Program-made: the position numbers and the translations under genes | Notes under the pieces: generated by a model | Databases searched by the model: none | Seen by the model: only the letters and a program-made list of their open reading frames with translations | Told to the model about the DNA's origin: nothing | DNA from: an uncultured Aquimonas sp. | GTDB lineage: Bacteria; Pseudomonadota; Gammaproteobacteria; Xanthomonadales; Xanthomonadaceae | Direction: 5' to 3' | Assembly: GCF_937888285.1 (NCBI RefSeq) | Contig: NZ_CALART010000064.1 | Coordinates: forward strand, 1 to 20,996 | DNA length: 20,996 nt | Part shown: positions 1-7,100 of the stretch, one piece after another | Layout of the letters: every line of letters starts with the position of its first letter | Numbering within the stretch: the stretch's first letter is position 1

Positions 1-101
1 CAATCACATGGGGGTATTACTTCAAGGTGGGCATTGTGCTAACCGTCCCCGTACTTGCGGCGACCCTGGCAGCGCTGGCACTGCGCCTGAGTCTCGCTTA
101 A
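1..101 (+). CDS. arsB: ArsB arsenite efflux permease, C-terminal end only (5' part outside window)
   Basis: The frame that opens at base 3 encodes 32 residues and stops with TAA at 99-101. The segment starts ITWGYYFKVGIVLTVPVL and ends LAALALRLSLA. From memory this matches the extreme C-terminus of the ArsB arsenite/antimonite permease (E. coli ArsB has WGYYF...PVLFVTLAALALRLS), which is the last transmembrane helix. ArsB exports arsenite across the inner membrane, alone or with the ArsA ATPase. Only the tail is visible, so intactness cannot be judged. It lies on the same strand as the transposase gene, 166 bp upstream of it, with no resolvase gene between. This implies that ars genes are cargo of the transposon whose right end is at 3267. 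The short length limits certainty, but the motif is distinctive. Confidence 0.82.
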   Translation, partial: ITWGYYFKVGIVLTVPVLAATLAALALRLSLA

Positions 102-267
102 TGCGAGCGGAGCGCTGTTTGCGGACATGCATGCAGTATTGGAGTAAAGAAGGGTGAGCGGCTTGGCGTATGGCTATTCTTTTGAGTGCGGTCATCGGGA
201 TACCGCTCTATATCGCCTTTTTTAGCGGAACTGGATTTACTCGGCCATAGAAAGAAAAAGAGCATCC
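102..267 (+). other. arsB-tnpA spacer with a weak hairpin and a possible permease remnant
   Basis: The 166-bp gap holds no full gene and is less GC-rich than its surroundings. Two weak things can be seen. A GCGGT...ACCGC inverted repeat (188-192/202-206) is followed about 11 nt later by six T residues (218-223), which might end the ars transcript. A 26-codon frame at 170-250 reads MAILLSAVIGIPLYIAF..., hydrophobic and reminiscent of permeases of the ArsP/YraQ type, but it has no clear ribosome-binding site and could be a decayed piece or chance. No res site or terminal repeat of the Tn21 type was found here. Confidence 0.3.
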
Positions 268-3234
268 ATGCCACGCCGTTCGATCCTGTCCGCCGCCGAG
301 CGTGACAACCTGCTGGCATTGCCGGACGCCAAGGAAGAACTGATCCGTCACTACACGTTCAGCGACACCGACCTGTCCATCATCCGGCAGAGGCGCGGTC
401 CGGTCAACCGGCTGGGCTTCGCCGTGCAGCTCTGCTACCTGCGCTTTCCTGGTGTCATCCTTGGCGTCGATGAGCCACCGTTTTCGCCCTTGTTGAAGCT
501 GGTCGCCGACCAGCTCAAGGTCAGCATCGAAAGCTGGGACGAGTACGGCCAGCGGGAACAGACACGGCGCGAGCACCTGGTGGAGCTTCAAACAGTGTTC
601 GGCTTCCAGCCCTTCACCATGAGCCACTATCGGCAGGCCGTTCAGTTGCTGACCGAGCTGGCCATGCAGACCGACAAGGGCGTCGTGCTGGCCAGCGCCT
701 TGATCGAGCACCTGCGGCGGCAGTCGGTCATTCTGCCCTCCCTCAACGCCGTTGAGCGGGCGAGCGCCGAAGCGATCACCCGCGCCAACCGGCGCATCTA
801 CGAGGCCTTGGCCGAACCACTGTCGGACGCGCATCGCCGCCGCCTCGACGATTTGCTCAAGCGTCGCGACAACGGCAAAACGACCTGGCTGGCCTGGCTG
901 CGTCAGTCGCCCGTCAAGCCGAACTCGCGGCACATGCTGGAACACATCGAACGCCTCAAGGCATGGCAGGCGCTCGACCTGCCTTCCGGCATCGAGCGGT
1001 CGGTACACCAGAACCGCCTGCTCAAGATCGCCCGCGAGGGCGGTCAGATGACGCCCGCGGACCTGGCCAAGTTCGAGGCGCAGCGCCGCTACGCGACCCT
1101 GGTGGCGCTCGCCATCGAGGGCATGGCCACCGTCACCGACGAAATCATCGACCTGCATGACCGCATCCTGGGCAAGCTGTTCAACGCCGCCAAGAACAAG
1201 CATCAGCAGCAGTTCCAGGCGTCCGGCAAGGCGATCAACGCCAAGGTGCGGCTGTTCGGGCGCATCGGTCAGGCGCTGATCGAGGCCAAGCAAGCAGGCC
1301 GCGATCCGTTCGCCGCCATCGAGGCCGTCATGTCCTGGGATGCCTTCGCCGAGAGCGTCACCGAAGCGCAGAAGCTCGCGCAGCCCGAGGACTTCGATTT
1401 CTTGCACCGCATCGGCGAGAGCTACGCCACGCTGCGCCGCTACGCGCCGGAATTTCTCGGCGTGCTCAAGCTGCGGGCCGCGCCTGCCGCCAAGGACGTA
1501 CTCGACGCCATCGAGGTGCTGCGCGGCATGAACAGCGACAACGCCCGCAAGGTGCCTGCCGACGCGCCGACCGACTTCATCAAGCCGCGCTGGCAGAAGC
1601 TGGTGATGACCGACGCCGGCATCGACCGGCGTTACTACGAGCTGTGCGCGTTGTCGGAGATGAAGAACGCACTGCGCTCCGGCGACATCTGGGTGCAAGG
1701 CTCCCGCCAGTTCAAGGACTTCGAGGACTACCTGGTGCCGCCCGCGAAATTCACCAGCCTCAAGCAGGCCAGCGAATTGCCGCTGGCCGTGGCTACCGAC
1801 TGCGACCAGTATCTACATGAGCGGCTGACGCTACTGGAAACGCAGCTCGCCACCGTCAATCGCATGGCGCTGGCCAACGAGCTGCCGGACGCCATCATCA
1901 CGGAGTCAGGCCTCAAGATCACGCCGCTCGATGCAGCGGTGCCCGACACCGCGCAGGCGCTGATCGACCAGACGGCCATGATCCTGCCGCACGTCAAGAT
2001 CACTGAACTGCTGCTGGAGGTGGACGAATGGACGGGCTTCACCCGGCACTTCGTGCACCTGAAATCGGGCGACCTGGCCAAGGACAAAAACCTGTTGCTG
2101 ACCACGATCCTCGCCGACGCGATCAACCTGGGCCTGACCAAGATGGCGGAATCGTGCCCCGGCACGACCTACGCCAAGCTGGCCTGGCTGCAAGCCTGGC
2201 ACATCCGCGACGAAACCTACGGGGCGGCACTGGCCGAGCTGGTCAACGCGCAGTTCCGACATCCCTTCGCCGAGCATTGGGGCGACGGCACCACGTCATC
2301 GTCGGACGGCCAGAACTTCCGCACCGGCAGCAAGGCCGAGAGCACCGGCCACATCAATCCGAAATACGGCAGCAGCCCAGGGCGGACGTTCTACACCCAT
2401 ATCTCCGACCAGTACGCGCCGTTCCACACCAAGGTCGTGAACGTCGGCGTGCGCGACTCGACCTACGTGCTCGACGGCCTGCTGTATCACGAATCCGACC
2501 TGCGGATCGAGGAGCACTACACCGACACGGCAGGGTTCACGGACCACGTCTTCGCGTTGATGCACCTGCTGGGCTTCCGCTTCGCCCCGCGCATTCGTGA
2601 CCTGGGCGACACCAAGCTCTACATCCCGAAGGGCGATGCCACCTACGAGGCGTTGAAACCGATGATCGGCGGCACGCTCAACATCAAGCACGTCCGCGCC
2701 CATTGGGATGAAATCCTGCGGATGGCCACCTCGATCAAGCAGGGCACGGCGACGGCCTCGCTGATGCTCAGGAAGCTTGGCAGCTACCCGCGCCAGAACG
2801 GCCTGGCCGTCGCCCTGCGTGAGCTGGGACGCATCGAGCGCACACTGTTCATCCTGGACTGGCTGCAAAGCGTCGAGCTGCGCCGCCGCGTGCATGCCGG
2901 GCTGAACAAAGGCGAGGCGCGCAACGCGCTGGCCCGCGCCGTGTTCTTCAACCGCCTGGGCGAAATCCGCGACCGCAGCTTCGAGCAGCAGCGCTACCGG
3001 GCCAGCGGCCTCAACCTGGTGACGGCAGCCATCGTGCTGTGGAACACGGTTTATCTGGAACGGGCCGCGAATGCCCTGCGTGGCCACGGCAAGCCCGTTG
3101 ATGACTCTCTATTGCAGTATCTGTCGCCACTGGGATGGGAACACGTCAACCTGACCGGCGATTACCTCTGGCGCAGCAGCGCCAAGATCGGCGCGGGCAA
3201 GTTCAGGCCGCTACGGCCGCTGCAACCGGCTTAG
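268..3234 (+). CDS. tnpA: Tn3-family (Tn21 subgroup) TnpA transposase
   Basis: This 988-residue DDE transposase catalyses replicative transposition by binding the 38-bp terminal repeats. The length is normal for the family (about 960-1010). It begins MPRRSILSAAERDNLLALPD and resembles Tn21/Tn501/Tn1721 TnpA along its whole length from memory, for example the RRGPVNRLGFAVQLC segment near residue 43, KPNSRHMLEHIERLK at 217-231 and DSTYVLDGLLYHESDLRIEE at 730-749. The catalytic acids are inferred from motif and spacing: Asp680 (TSSSDGQ), Asp753 (YTDTAGF) and Glu883 (NKGEARN). The N-terminal DNA-binding region occupies roughly residues 1-170 and the catalytic domain roughly 580-970. The gene is intact with no frameshift, and its stop codon lies inside the right terminal repeat, as is usual for this subgroup. 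The usual partner, tnpR, is absent from the spacer upstream, where arsB is found instead. Confidence 0.96.
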   Translation: MPRRSILSAAERDNLLALPDAKEELIRHYTFSDTDLSIIRQRRGPVNRLGFAVQLCYLRFPGVILGVDEPPFSPLLKLVADQLKVSIESWDEYGQREQTRREHLVELQTVFGFQPFTMSHYRQAVQLLTELAMQTDKGVVLASALIEHLRRQSVILPSLNAVERASAEAITRANRRIYEALAEPLSDAHRRRLDDLLKRRDNGKTTWLAWLRQSPVKPNSRHMLEHIERLKAWQALDLPSGIERSVHQNRLLKIAREGGQMTPADLAKFEAQRRYATLVALAIEGMATVTDEIIDLHDRILGKLFNAAKNKHQQQFQASGKAINAKVRLFGRIGQALIEAKQAGRDPFAAIEAVMSWDAFAESVTEAQKLAQPEDFDFLHRIGESYATLRRYAPEFLGVLKLRAAPAAKDVLDAIEVLRGMNSDNARKVPADAPTDFIKPRWQKLVMTDAGIDRRYYELCALSEMKNALRSGDIWVQGSRQFKDFEDYLVPPAKFTSLKQASELPLAVATDCDQYLHERLTLLETQLATVNRMALANELPDAIITESGLKITPLDAAVPDTAQALIDQTAMILPHVKITELLLEVDEWTGFTRHFVHLKSGDLAKDKNLLLTTILADAINLGLTKMAESCPGTTYAKLAWLQAWHIRDETYGAALAELVNAQFRHPFAEHWGDGTTSSSDGQNFRTGSKAESTGHINPKYGSSPGRTFYTHISDQYAPFHTKVVNVGVRDSTYVLDGLLYHESDLRIEEHYTDTAGFTDHVFALMHLLGFRFAPRIRDLGDTKLYIPKGDATYEALKPMIGGTLNIKHVRAHWDEILRMATSIKQGTATASLMLRKLGSYPRQNGLAVALRELGRIERTLFILDWLQSVELRRRVHAGLNKGEARNALARAVFFNRLGEIRDRSFEQQRYRASGLNLVTAAIVLWNTVYLERAANALRGHGKPVDDSLLQYLSPLGWEHVNLTGDYLWRSSAKIGAGKFRPLRPLQPA

Positions 3235-3267
3235 CGTGCTTTATTTTCCGTTTTCTGAGACGACCCC
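3230..3267 (+). repeat. Right terminal inverted repeat (IRR) of Tn21-type transposon, 38 bp
   Basis: The 38 bases start CTTAGCGTGC and end TGAGACGACCCC. The reverse complement starts GGGGTCGTCTCAGAAAACGG and, as I remember it, is identical to the Tn21/Tn501-type end. It overlaps the tnpA stop codon (3232-3234). The outer edge is base 3267, so the 5-bp target duplication expected for this family would be the next five bases (ttcgt, 3268-3272). The mate at the left end is outside the window. Confidence 0.93.
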
Positions 3268-3474
3268 TTCGTCGGCAACGCCTCAGCGCACCAAGCAGAG
3301 ATCGACAAGATCCTCCGATCCCTTGCAAACGTCGTTGACACCCTGAACCCGCTGCGCAATCAAGGCAGCGTTGCCCATCCGAATGTAGATCTCCTTGCAG
3401 AGGCGGAGGCGATGCTGTTCATCAACAGCGTGCGTTGCCTGCTGCACTACCTCAATGCCAAGACCAAGGAGTAG
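3268..3474 (+). pseudogene. 5'-truncated remnant resembling an abortive-infection (Abi) C-terminal domain
   Basis: Starting at the first base after the transposon end, one frame is open for 68 codons to TAG at 3472-3474. It reads FVGNASAHQAEIDKILRS, then LNPLRNQGSVAHPNVDLL, then LHYLNAKTKE. The LxxLRNxxxxAHP pattern followed by a helix of small and hydrophobic residues resembles the C-terminal domain of abortive-infection-type proteins, a RiPP-unrelated phage-defence family. That assignment is from memory and moderate. In this frame the terminal repeat places a TGA at 3256-3258, and there is no start codon near the 5' end. The piece is therefore best read as the 3' end of a gene interrupted by the transposon insertion. 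The missing 5' part would lie beyond the transposon's left end, outside this window, unless it was deleted. Confidence 0.55.
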
Positions 3475-3522
3475 AGCGAGGTGCCAGGCGAGCGTTGGCT
3501 GGGCGGGCGGCATGCCTGAACG

Positions 3523-3867
3523 TCAATGAAAATCCCGGCTGCTAGTTGCCAGCCCACCAAGCAGCGCCGTCAGGTCCTCGACATGCCCGGCGATGAGGTT
3601 GCGCACGTCGCCATCGCGCTGCCAGGTGCCCTTCACCGCCATCAGCTTCGAACGCAGCAGCGGCCCGCGTAGCTGCGCCTTGAGCTTGGGCCACACGATC
3701 ACCCGCACGCTGCCGGTCTCGTCCTCTAGGCGACACGACCATCACGCCCTTGGCGGTCTCAGGCTGCTTCCGCACCGTCACGATGCCGCACGCGCGAGCA
3801 GTCCGGCCATCGGGTAGGTCGTTAGGTTCGGCGCCGAACAGCAGTGCACGCGCTGATGTACCGACAC
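3523..3867 (-). pseudogene. dnaE2: DnaE2/ImuC error-prone DNA polymerase, C-terminal fragment with frameshift
   Basis: On the minus strand an upstream frame reads LPDGRTARACGIVTVRKQ then PETAKGVMVVS. A second frame, offset by one base, continues LEDETGSVRVIVWPKLKA and ends TSSRDFH before TGA at 3523-3525. Together these give the OB-fold and C-terminal end typical of DnaE2, the SOS-induced translesion polymerase III alpha subunit that works with ImuA and ImuB. The frame change falls near 3726-3730, where removing one base would restore VSLEDETG. Only about 115 of roughly 1050 residues are present, and the upstream limit is unclear because it runs into the end of the transporter gene at 3868. 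It is a non-functional remnant, marking older DNA rearrangement beside the metal cluster. The family call is strong; the exact 5' boundary is not. Confidence 0.85.
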
Positions 3868-4962
3868 TCAATGCGAATGCCGGTGGTGCTCGTCCGGGAA
3901 GTGCTCGTGGGAGTGGGTCAAGGGCTCATGCCGATGGCGATGCGTGTGGCGGGCCGGATGCATGTCGCGGCGGGCATGGTGATCATGGTGCGCGTCATGT
4001 TCGTGCTCGTGCTCGTGCTCGATCACGTCGTGTCCATGCGTATGCCCATGCTGCTCGCTGAGGTGCAGCCAAACGCCCAGCGCCATCAGCACGCCGGCGA
4101 CAAGCAGGGCTGGAGTCACGGTCTCGCCAAGCACCCCGACCGCGAGCACGGCGCCGAAGAACGGCGCCACCGAAAAGTACGCCCCTGTGCGCGCGGTGCC
4201 CAGATGCCGCAGCGCAACGACGAAAAGCGTCAGGCTGATGCCATAAGAGAAGAAACCCAGCACGGCCGAGCCGGCCAACATGCCGAATGACGGCAGCTTC
4301 GCGCCCAGTATCAGGGCGATGGCCAGGTTCATCGATCCAGCGGCGAGACCCTTGACCATCGCCACCCAGATGGCGTCGGCCAGTGATACCTTGCGCGTGA
4401 GGTTGTTGTCCACGCCCCAGGCCAGGCAGGCGCCCAGCACCGCGAGCGCCGGCCACAGTGCGCCGAATTGCGCTTCACCCGGCCAGCTCAGGACGGCCGC
4501 GCCGGCCACGATGGCCAGCATCCCCAGGGCGATGCGCCGGTCGAAGTTCTCTTTGAAGACGAACCAGGCCAGCAGGGCGGTAAACACGCCTTCGGCATTG
4601 AGCAAAAGAGAGGCTGCGGATGCAGGCATGGCCGACAAACTGAACATCAACATCACGGGCCCCACCACGCCGCCTGCCAGCACCGCGCCCGCCAGCCAAG
4701 GCCACTCACCGGGCTCCAGGCGCGCCGCGGGCGCCCGCCGCACCAACCGCAGGAGCGCCAACCCGAGACCGGAGCCCAGGTACAGCAGGCCGGCGAGCGT
4801 CCATGGCCCGACGCCGGCCATGAGCGCCTTGGCCAGCGGCGTACCGGCGCCGAAGAGCGCCGCAGCAAGCAGCGCGGCGCCCACGCCTGCCGGAAGCTTG
4901 CCGGCACGTGGCTTCAGAACGGGATCGGACGAGGACACGGGCGCAGTATCGCCCTCGCTCAT
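3868..4962 (-). CDS. EamA/DMT-superfamily transporter with histidine-rich C-terminal tail
   Basis: This 364-residue inner-membrane protein has about ten hydrophobic segments in two EamA-like halves. The first contains AALFGAGTPLAKALMAGVGP near residue 33 and the second LGACLAWGVDNNLTRKVSL near residue 175. The fold is that of the drug/metabolite exporter superfamily. The last 63 residues, about 302-364, contain 24 histidines (HGHTHGH, HEHEHEH, HHDHH, HRHRH, HSHEH, HHRHSH), a likely metal-binding tail. The start codon overlaps the stop of the lipoprotein gene upstream by ATGA, so it is probably translationally coupled and the last gene of the efflux operon. Metal export is inferred from the tail and context; EamA proteins carry many substrates, and I know of no direct evidence for metal transport here. 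The stop codon abuts the dnaE2 remnant. Confidence 0.85.
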   Translation of the reverse strand: MSEGDTAPVSSSDPVLKPRAGKLPAGVGAALLAAALFGAGTPLAKALMAGVGPWTLAGLLYLGSGLGLALLRLVRRAPAARLEPGEWPWLAGAVLAGGVVGPVMLMFSLSAMPASAASLLLNAEGVFTALLAWFVFKENFDRRIALGMLAIVAGAAVLSWPGEAQFGALWPALAVLGACLAWGVDNNLTRKVSLADAIWVAMVKGLAAGSMNLAIALILGAKLPSFGMLAGSAVLGFFSYGISLTLFVVALRHLGTARTGAYFSVAPFFGAVLAVGVLGETVTPALLVAGVLMALGVWLHLSEQHGHTHGHDVIEHEHEHEHDAHHDHHARRDMHPARHTHRHRHEPLTHSHEHFPDEHHRHSH

Positions 4963-5495
4963 CGCACCGTCACGTCGGCCACGAGCCGTGCCTTGAGCGC
5001 TCGTTCGCGGATCTCAGTCTCGGGCTCCTGCGCCCACTCGTACGAACTCTTCCACGACCAGACCGTGCCGTCGACCCTCACGAATCGCACGTCGCCAGCC
5101 CGCCCCTGCACGGTGGTGCTCTGGCGCTTGCCCTCGAACTCGAAGGCGATCGAGTGCTCGCCTGGCTTGAACTTGAAGCGGATCATGGTGTCGGGAAGGG
5201 TCTCGATTCCGGGTCCGCCATCCGGATAGACCTTCACGAAGTTGCGGCCGTCGCCCCAGTTGCGGCGCACGACGTACACAGTGAGGGCGTTCGGGTCGGG
5301 CGCGAAGCGCTTCGCCTCGGCGTCCGCATTGAGGCTTGGCACCGGCGTGCTGGTGCACGCGATGACCCGTCCCTTGTTGGTCTTGTAGCAATGTGGAGCT
5401 TTCGCCGCAGGGTCGGGCGGAGGCGGCGTTGCGCAGCCGGCGAGCGCCGCGATGGCAGCGAGGGCGGCGATCATGTGAAGGTGCGAAGGGTTCAT
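4959..5495 (-). CDS. Putative lipoprotein of the metal-efflux operon, 178 aa
   Basis: The chosen start is ATG at 5495 because it gives a clear lipoprotein signal peptide, MNPSHLHMIAALAAIAALAGC, with lipobox LAGC and acylated Cys21. It also has a GGAGA ribosome-binding site seven bases upstream. The frame extends further 5', but that extension reads into the neighbouring outer-membrane-factor gene and lacks signal features. The mature part starts ATPPPPDPAAKAPHCYKTNK and is soluble and beta-rich, with no family I recognise. It contains CYKTNKGRVIACTS, so two further cysteines may form a disulfide. It lies between the outer-membrane factor (49 nt upstream) and the EamA gene (ATGA overlap). An accessory periplasmic role in the pump is plausible but unproven. 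Confidence 0.75.
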   Translation of the reverse strand: MNPSHLHMIAALAAIAALAGCATPPPPDPAAKAPHCYKTNKGRVIACTSTPVPSLNADAEAKRFAPDPNALTVYVVRRNWGDGRNFVKVYPDGGPGIETLPDTMIRFKFKPGEHSIAFEFEGKRQSTTVQGRAGDVRFVRVDGTVWSWKSSYEWAQEPETEIRERALKARLVADVTVR

Positions 5496-5544
5496 GATGA
5501 AGTCTCCGTGGAAGTCAATTGGGGATGTTTCAGCGGTCGCCGGT

Positions 5545-6801
5545 TCAGTCTGCAACGGGCCACAGGAGCCCGGCATCGACCTGCAACCGGTACCGCGCGC
5601 GCAGAGCTTCCGCCCGCGCAGCTTGGGCCGTGGTGGTGGCCTCCAGCGCTTGGCGCCGAACAAGCAGCAGCGCCTGCACGTCGGCCTCGCCCGCGGCGTA
5701 GGCCTTCTGCGTCAGGCGCGCCGTCTCGCGCGCAGTGGCGGCCGCCTGCTCGGCCAGGCGCCAGCGCTCGACGCTGCCGACGGCGTCCTGGACCTGTCCG
5801 GACACCAGCAGTTCGAGTTCGCGGCGCTGCCGGTCCAGGGCTGCGCGGGCGACCTCGACCTGCTTCAGCGCCTCCCGCGAGGCCTGCTCGCGGTAGTTGC
5901 CGCCCAAGGGGATGCTCAGGCTGATGCCCACCACCCGTTCGGTGCGCGAGGCCTCCGACGAGGTGAACACGCCCACGGTCGGGTCCGGCGTGCGATCGGC
6001 CCGAACGCGGTCGGCCGTCAGCTCGGCCTTGCGCAGCCCCTGGTCCGCAGCTTTCAGCAAGGGGTGCGCTTCGAGCACACGCGCGCGCCACTGTGCCTCG
6101 TCGCCCTCCAGTGCCGCCGGGTCCGGCAGTGGCTGCGGCTGCGCCGGCAACGCCGGGTAGCGGATCTTCAGCGCGGCCAGGGCCTTGGCCTCGGCCGTGG
6201 CGGCTGTCGCCGCCTGCTGGCGGGCCTGGGCGACGTCGCCCTGGGCGACATTGAGCTCCAGCCGCGAGGCATCCCCCGCCTTCTGGCGCAGCATGACGGC
6301 GCGCAGGTTCTCTTCGGTCGCGCGCACCTGCTCGTCCAACGATTCGCGGGCCTGGCGCGCCGCGAGCCAGTCGATCCAGCCGTCGAGCAGCGTGCGCGCC
6401 GCCTCGACGCGCGCGGCGGCCAGTTGCGCACGCGCCAGATCCTGTCCGGTCTGGCCCAGGTGTCGATCGAGGCCCGCCTTGCCGGCGATGCGGATCGGCC
6501 GTTCGATCTGCATCGACCATTCGTTGGAGTTCGTGCCTCCGTCGATGCGGCGGCGCTGCGCGGTGGCGCCCACGGCCCATTCGTGCGGGCCGGCCTCCAG
6601 CATGGCCGCGCCGTGACGGGAGGCCTCCAAGGCACGCAGGGCCTGCACCACGGCGGGATCCTGTTCGATGGCCGCGCGGGCCAGCTCGGCGCTGGGCAGT
6701 TCCGCAGGCGAGGCCGCACCGGCGGCCGGGGCCAGCGACCAGGCCAGGCCCAGGCTGAGTGCCAGCGCGCGCGCGATGGTAGCGAGTCGTGGGTGCGTCA
6801 T
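5545..6801 (-). CDS. TolC-family outer-membrane factor of HME-RND system 1 (CzcC/CusC-like)
   Basis: This 418-residue exported protein has a signal peptide (ALALSLGLAWSLAPAAGAAS, about residues 12-31) followed by two long alpha-helical outer-membrane-efflux repeats rich in Ala, Gln, Arg and Glu. Beta-barrel-like strands contain VGISLSIPLGGNYREQASRE near the middle of the second repeat, a typical pattern of the family. It would form the trimeric outer-membrane channel that docks with the adaptor and RND pump. The ATG overlaps the stop of the DUF3240-like gene by ATGA. The gene order adaptor, pump, small protein, outer-membrane factor is seen in several czc/cnr-like operons of betaproteobacteria. 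I cannot assign a metal from this subunit. Confidence 0.9.
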   Translation of the reverse strand: MTHPRLATIARALALSLGLAWSLAPAAGAASPAELPSAELARAAIEQDPAVVQALRALEASRHGAAMLEAGPHEWAVGATAQRRRIDGGTNSNEWSMQIERPIRIAGKAGLDRHLGQTGQDLARAQLAAARVEAARTLLDGWIDWLAARQARESLDEQVRATEENLRAVMLRQKAGDASRLELNVAQGDVAQARQQAATAATAEAKALAALKIRYPALPAQPQPLPDPAALEGDEAQWRARVLEAHPLLKAADQGLRKAELTADRVRADRTPDPTVGVFTSSEASRTERVVGISLSIPLGGNYREQASREALKQVEVARAALDRQRRELELLVSGQVQDAVGSVERWRLAEQAAATARETARLTQKAYAAGEADVQALLLVRRQALEATTTAQAARAEALRARYRLQVDAGLLWPVAD

Positions 6802-7100
6802 TCGATTTCTCCTGCCTGGGCCAGCGCGGTGACCCAGTAGCGCAGCCCCGTGCCGGCAAAGCCGGTGCGCAGCGCTGCGAGCAATTCGTCCAGTTCGTCG
6901 TGCTTGACCAGAATCTGGACCTGGACCGAGCGGCTGCGCCCCATCACCTGTTCGGTGCTGCTGAGGCGGCCATGCGCGGTGCCGTGGCTGAAGGTGGGTG
7001 TGCTGGTGAAGACCTCGTTACCCGCGACCTCGAGCAGCGTGTCCAGCAGCTTCTCTTCGATCTCGGGCGGGCTCACCAGGGTGAGGCAGTGACTAAGCAT
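6798..7100 (-). CDS. DUF3240-family small protein (PII-like), associated with HME-RND pump
   Basis: This 100-residue cytosolic protein begins MLSHCLTLVSPPEIEEKLLD, with VQVQILVKHDELDELLAALR near the middle. The length, the CLTLVSPPEIEEKLLDTLLE opening and the position next to an RND pump fit the DUF3240 family, small proteins with a predicted ferredoxin/PII-like fold. Its start overlaps the 3' end of the pump gene by 8 nt (ribosome-binding site AAGGAG within the pump gene) and its stop overlaps the outer-membrane-factor start by ATGA, so it is embedded in the operon. A metal-sensing or pump-regulating role is only a guess. His4 and Cys5 near the N-terminus are possible ligands. Confidence 0.78.
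   Translation of the reverse strand: MLSHCLTLVSPPEIEEKLLDTLLEVAGNEVFTSTPTFSHGTAHGRLSSTEQVMGRSRSVQVQILVKHDELDELLAALRTGFAGTGLRYWVTALAQAGEIE

Larger units (their letters stand above)
1..3267 (+). mobile_element. Tn3-family ars-carrying transposon, right-hand part
   Basis: The visible part is the arsB tail, tnpA and IRR. The left terminal repeat, tnpR and res are not in the window. The order ars genes then tnpA then IRR agrees with Tn21-like ars transposons in which cargo sits between tnpR and tnpA (as I recall for TnAtcArs of Acidithiobacillus caldus and TnLfArs of Leptospirillum ferriphilum). Whether the left end survives, and so whether the element is mobile, cannot be seen. Confidence 0.8.

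Noticed and set aside
102..267. A tnpR gene or res site between arsB and tnpA
   Set aside because: The gap is 166 bp, has no serine-recombinase-like frame and no recognisable res subsites.
208..1698. A 496-codon minus-strand frame opposite tnpA
   Set aside because: Antisense shadow of the transposase; composition and lack of domains argue against coding.
4000..4025. Short tandem repeat of the type GTGCTC
   Set aside because: It is the codon-level trace of the His-Glu repeats in the EamA tail, so it is explained by coding and is not a separate repeat element.
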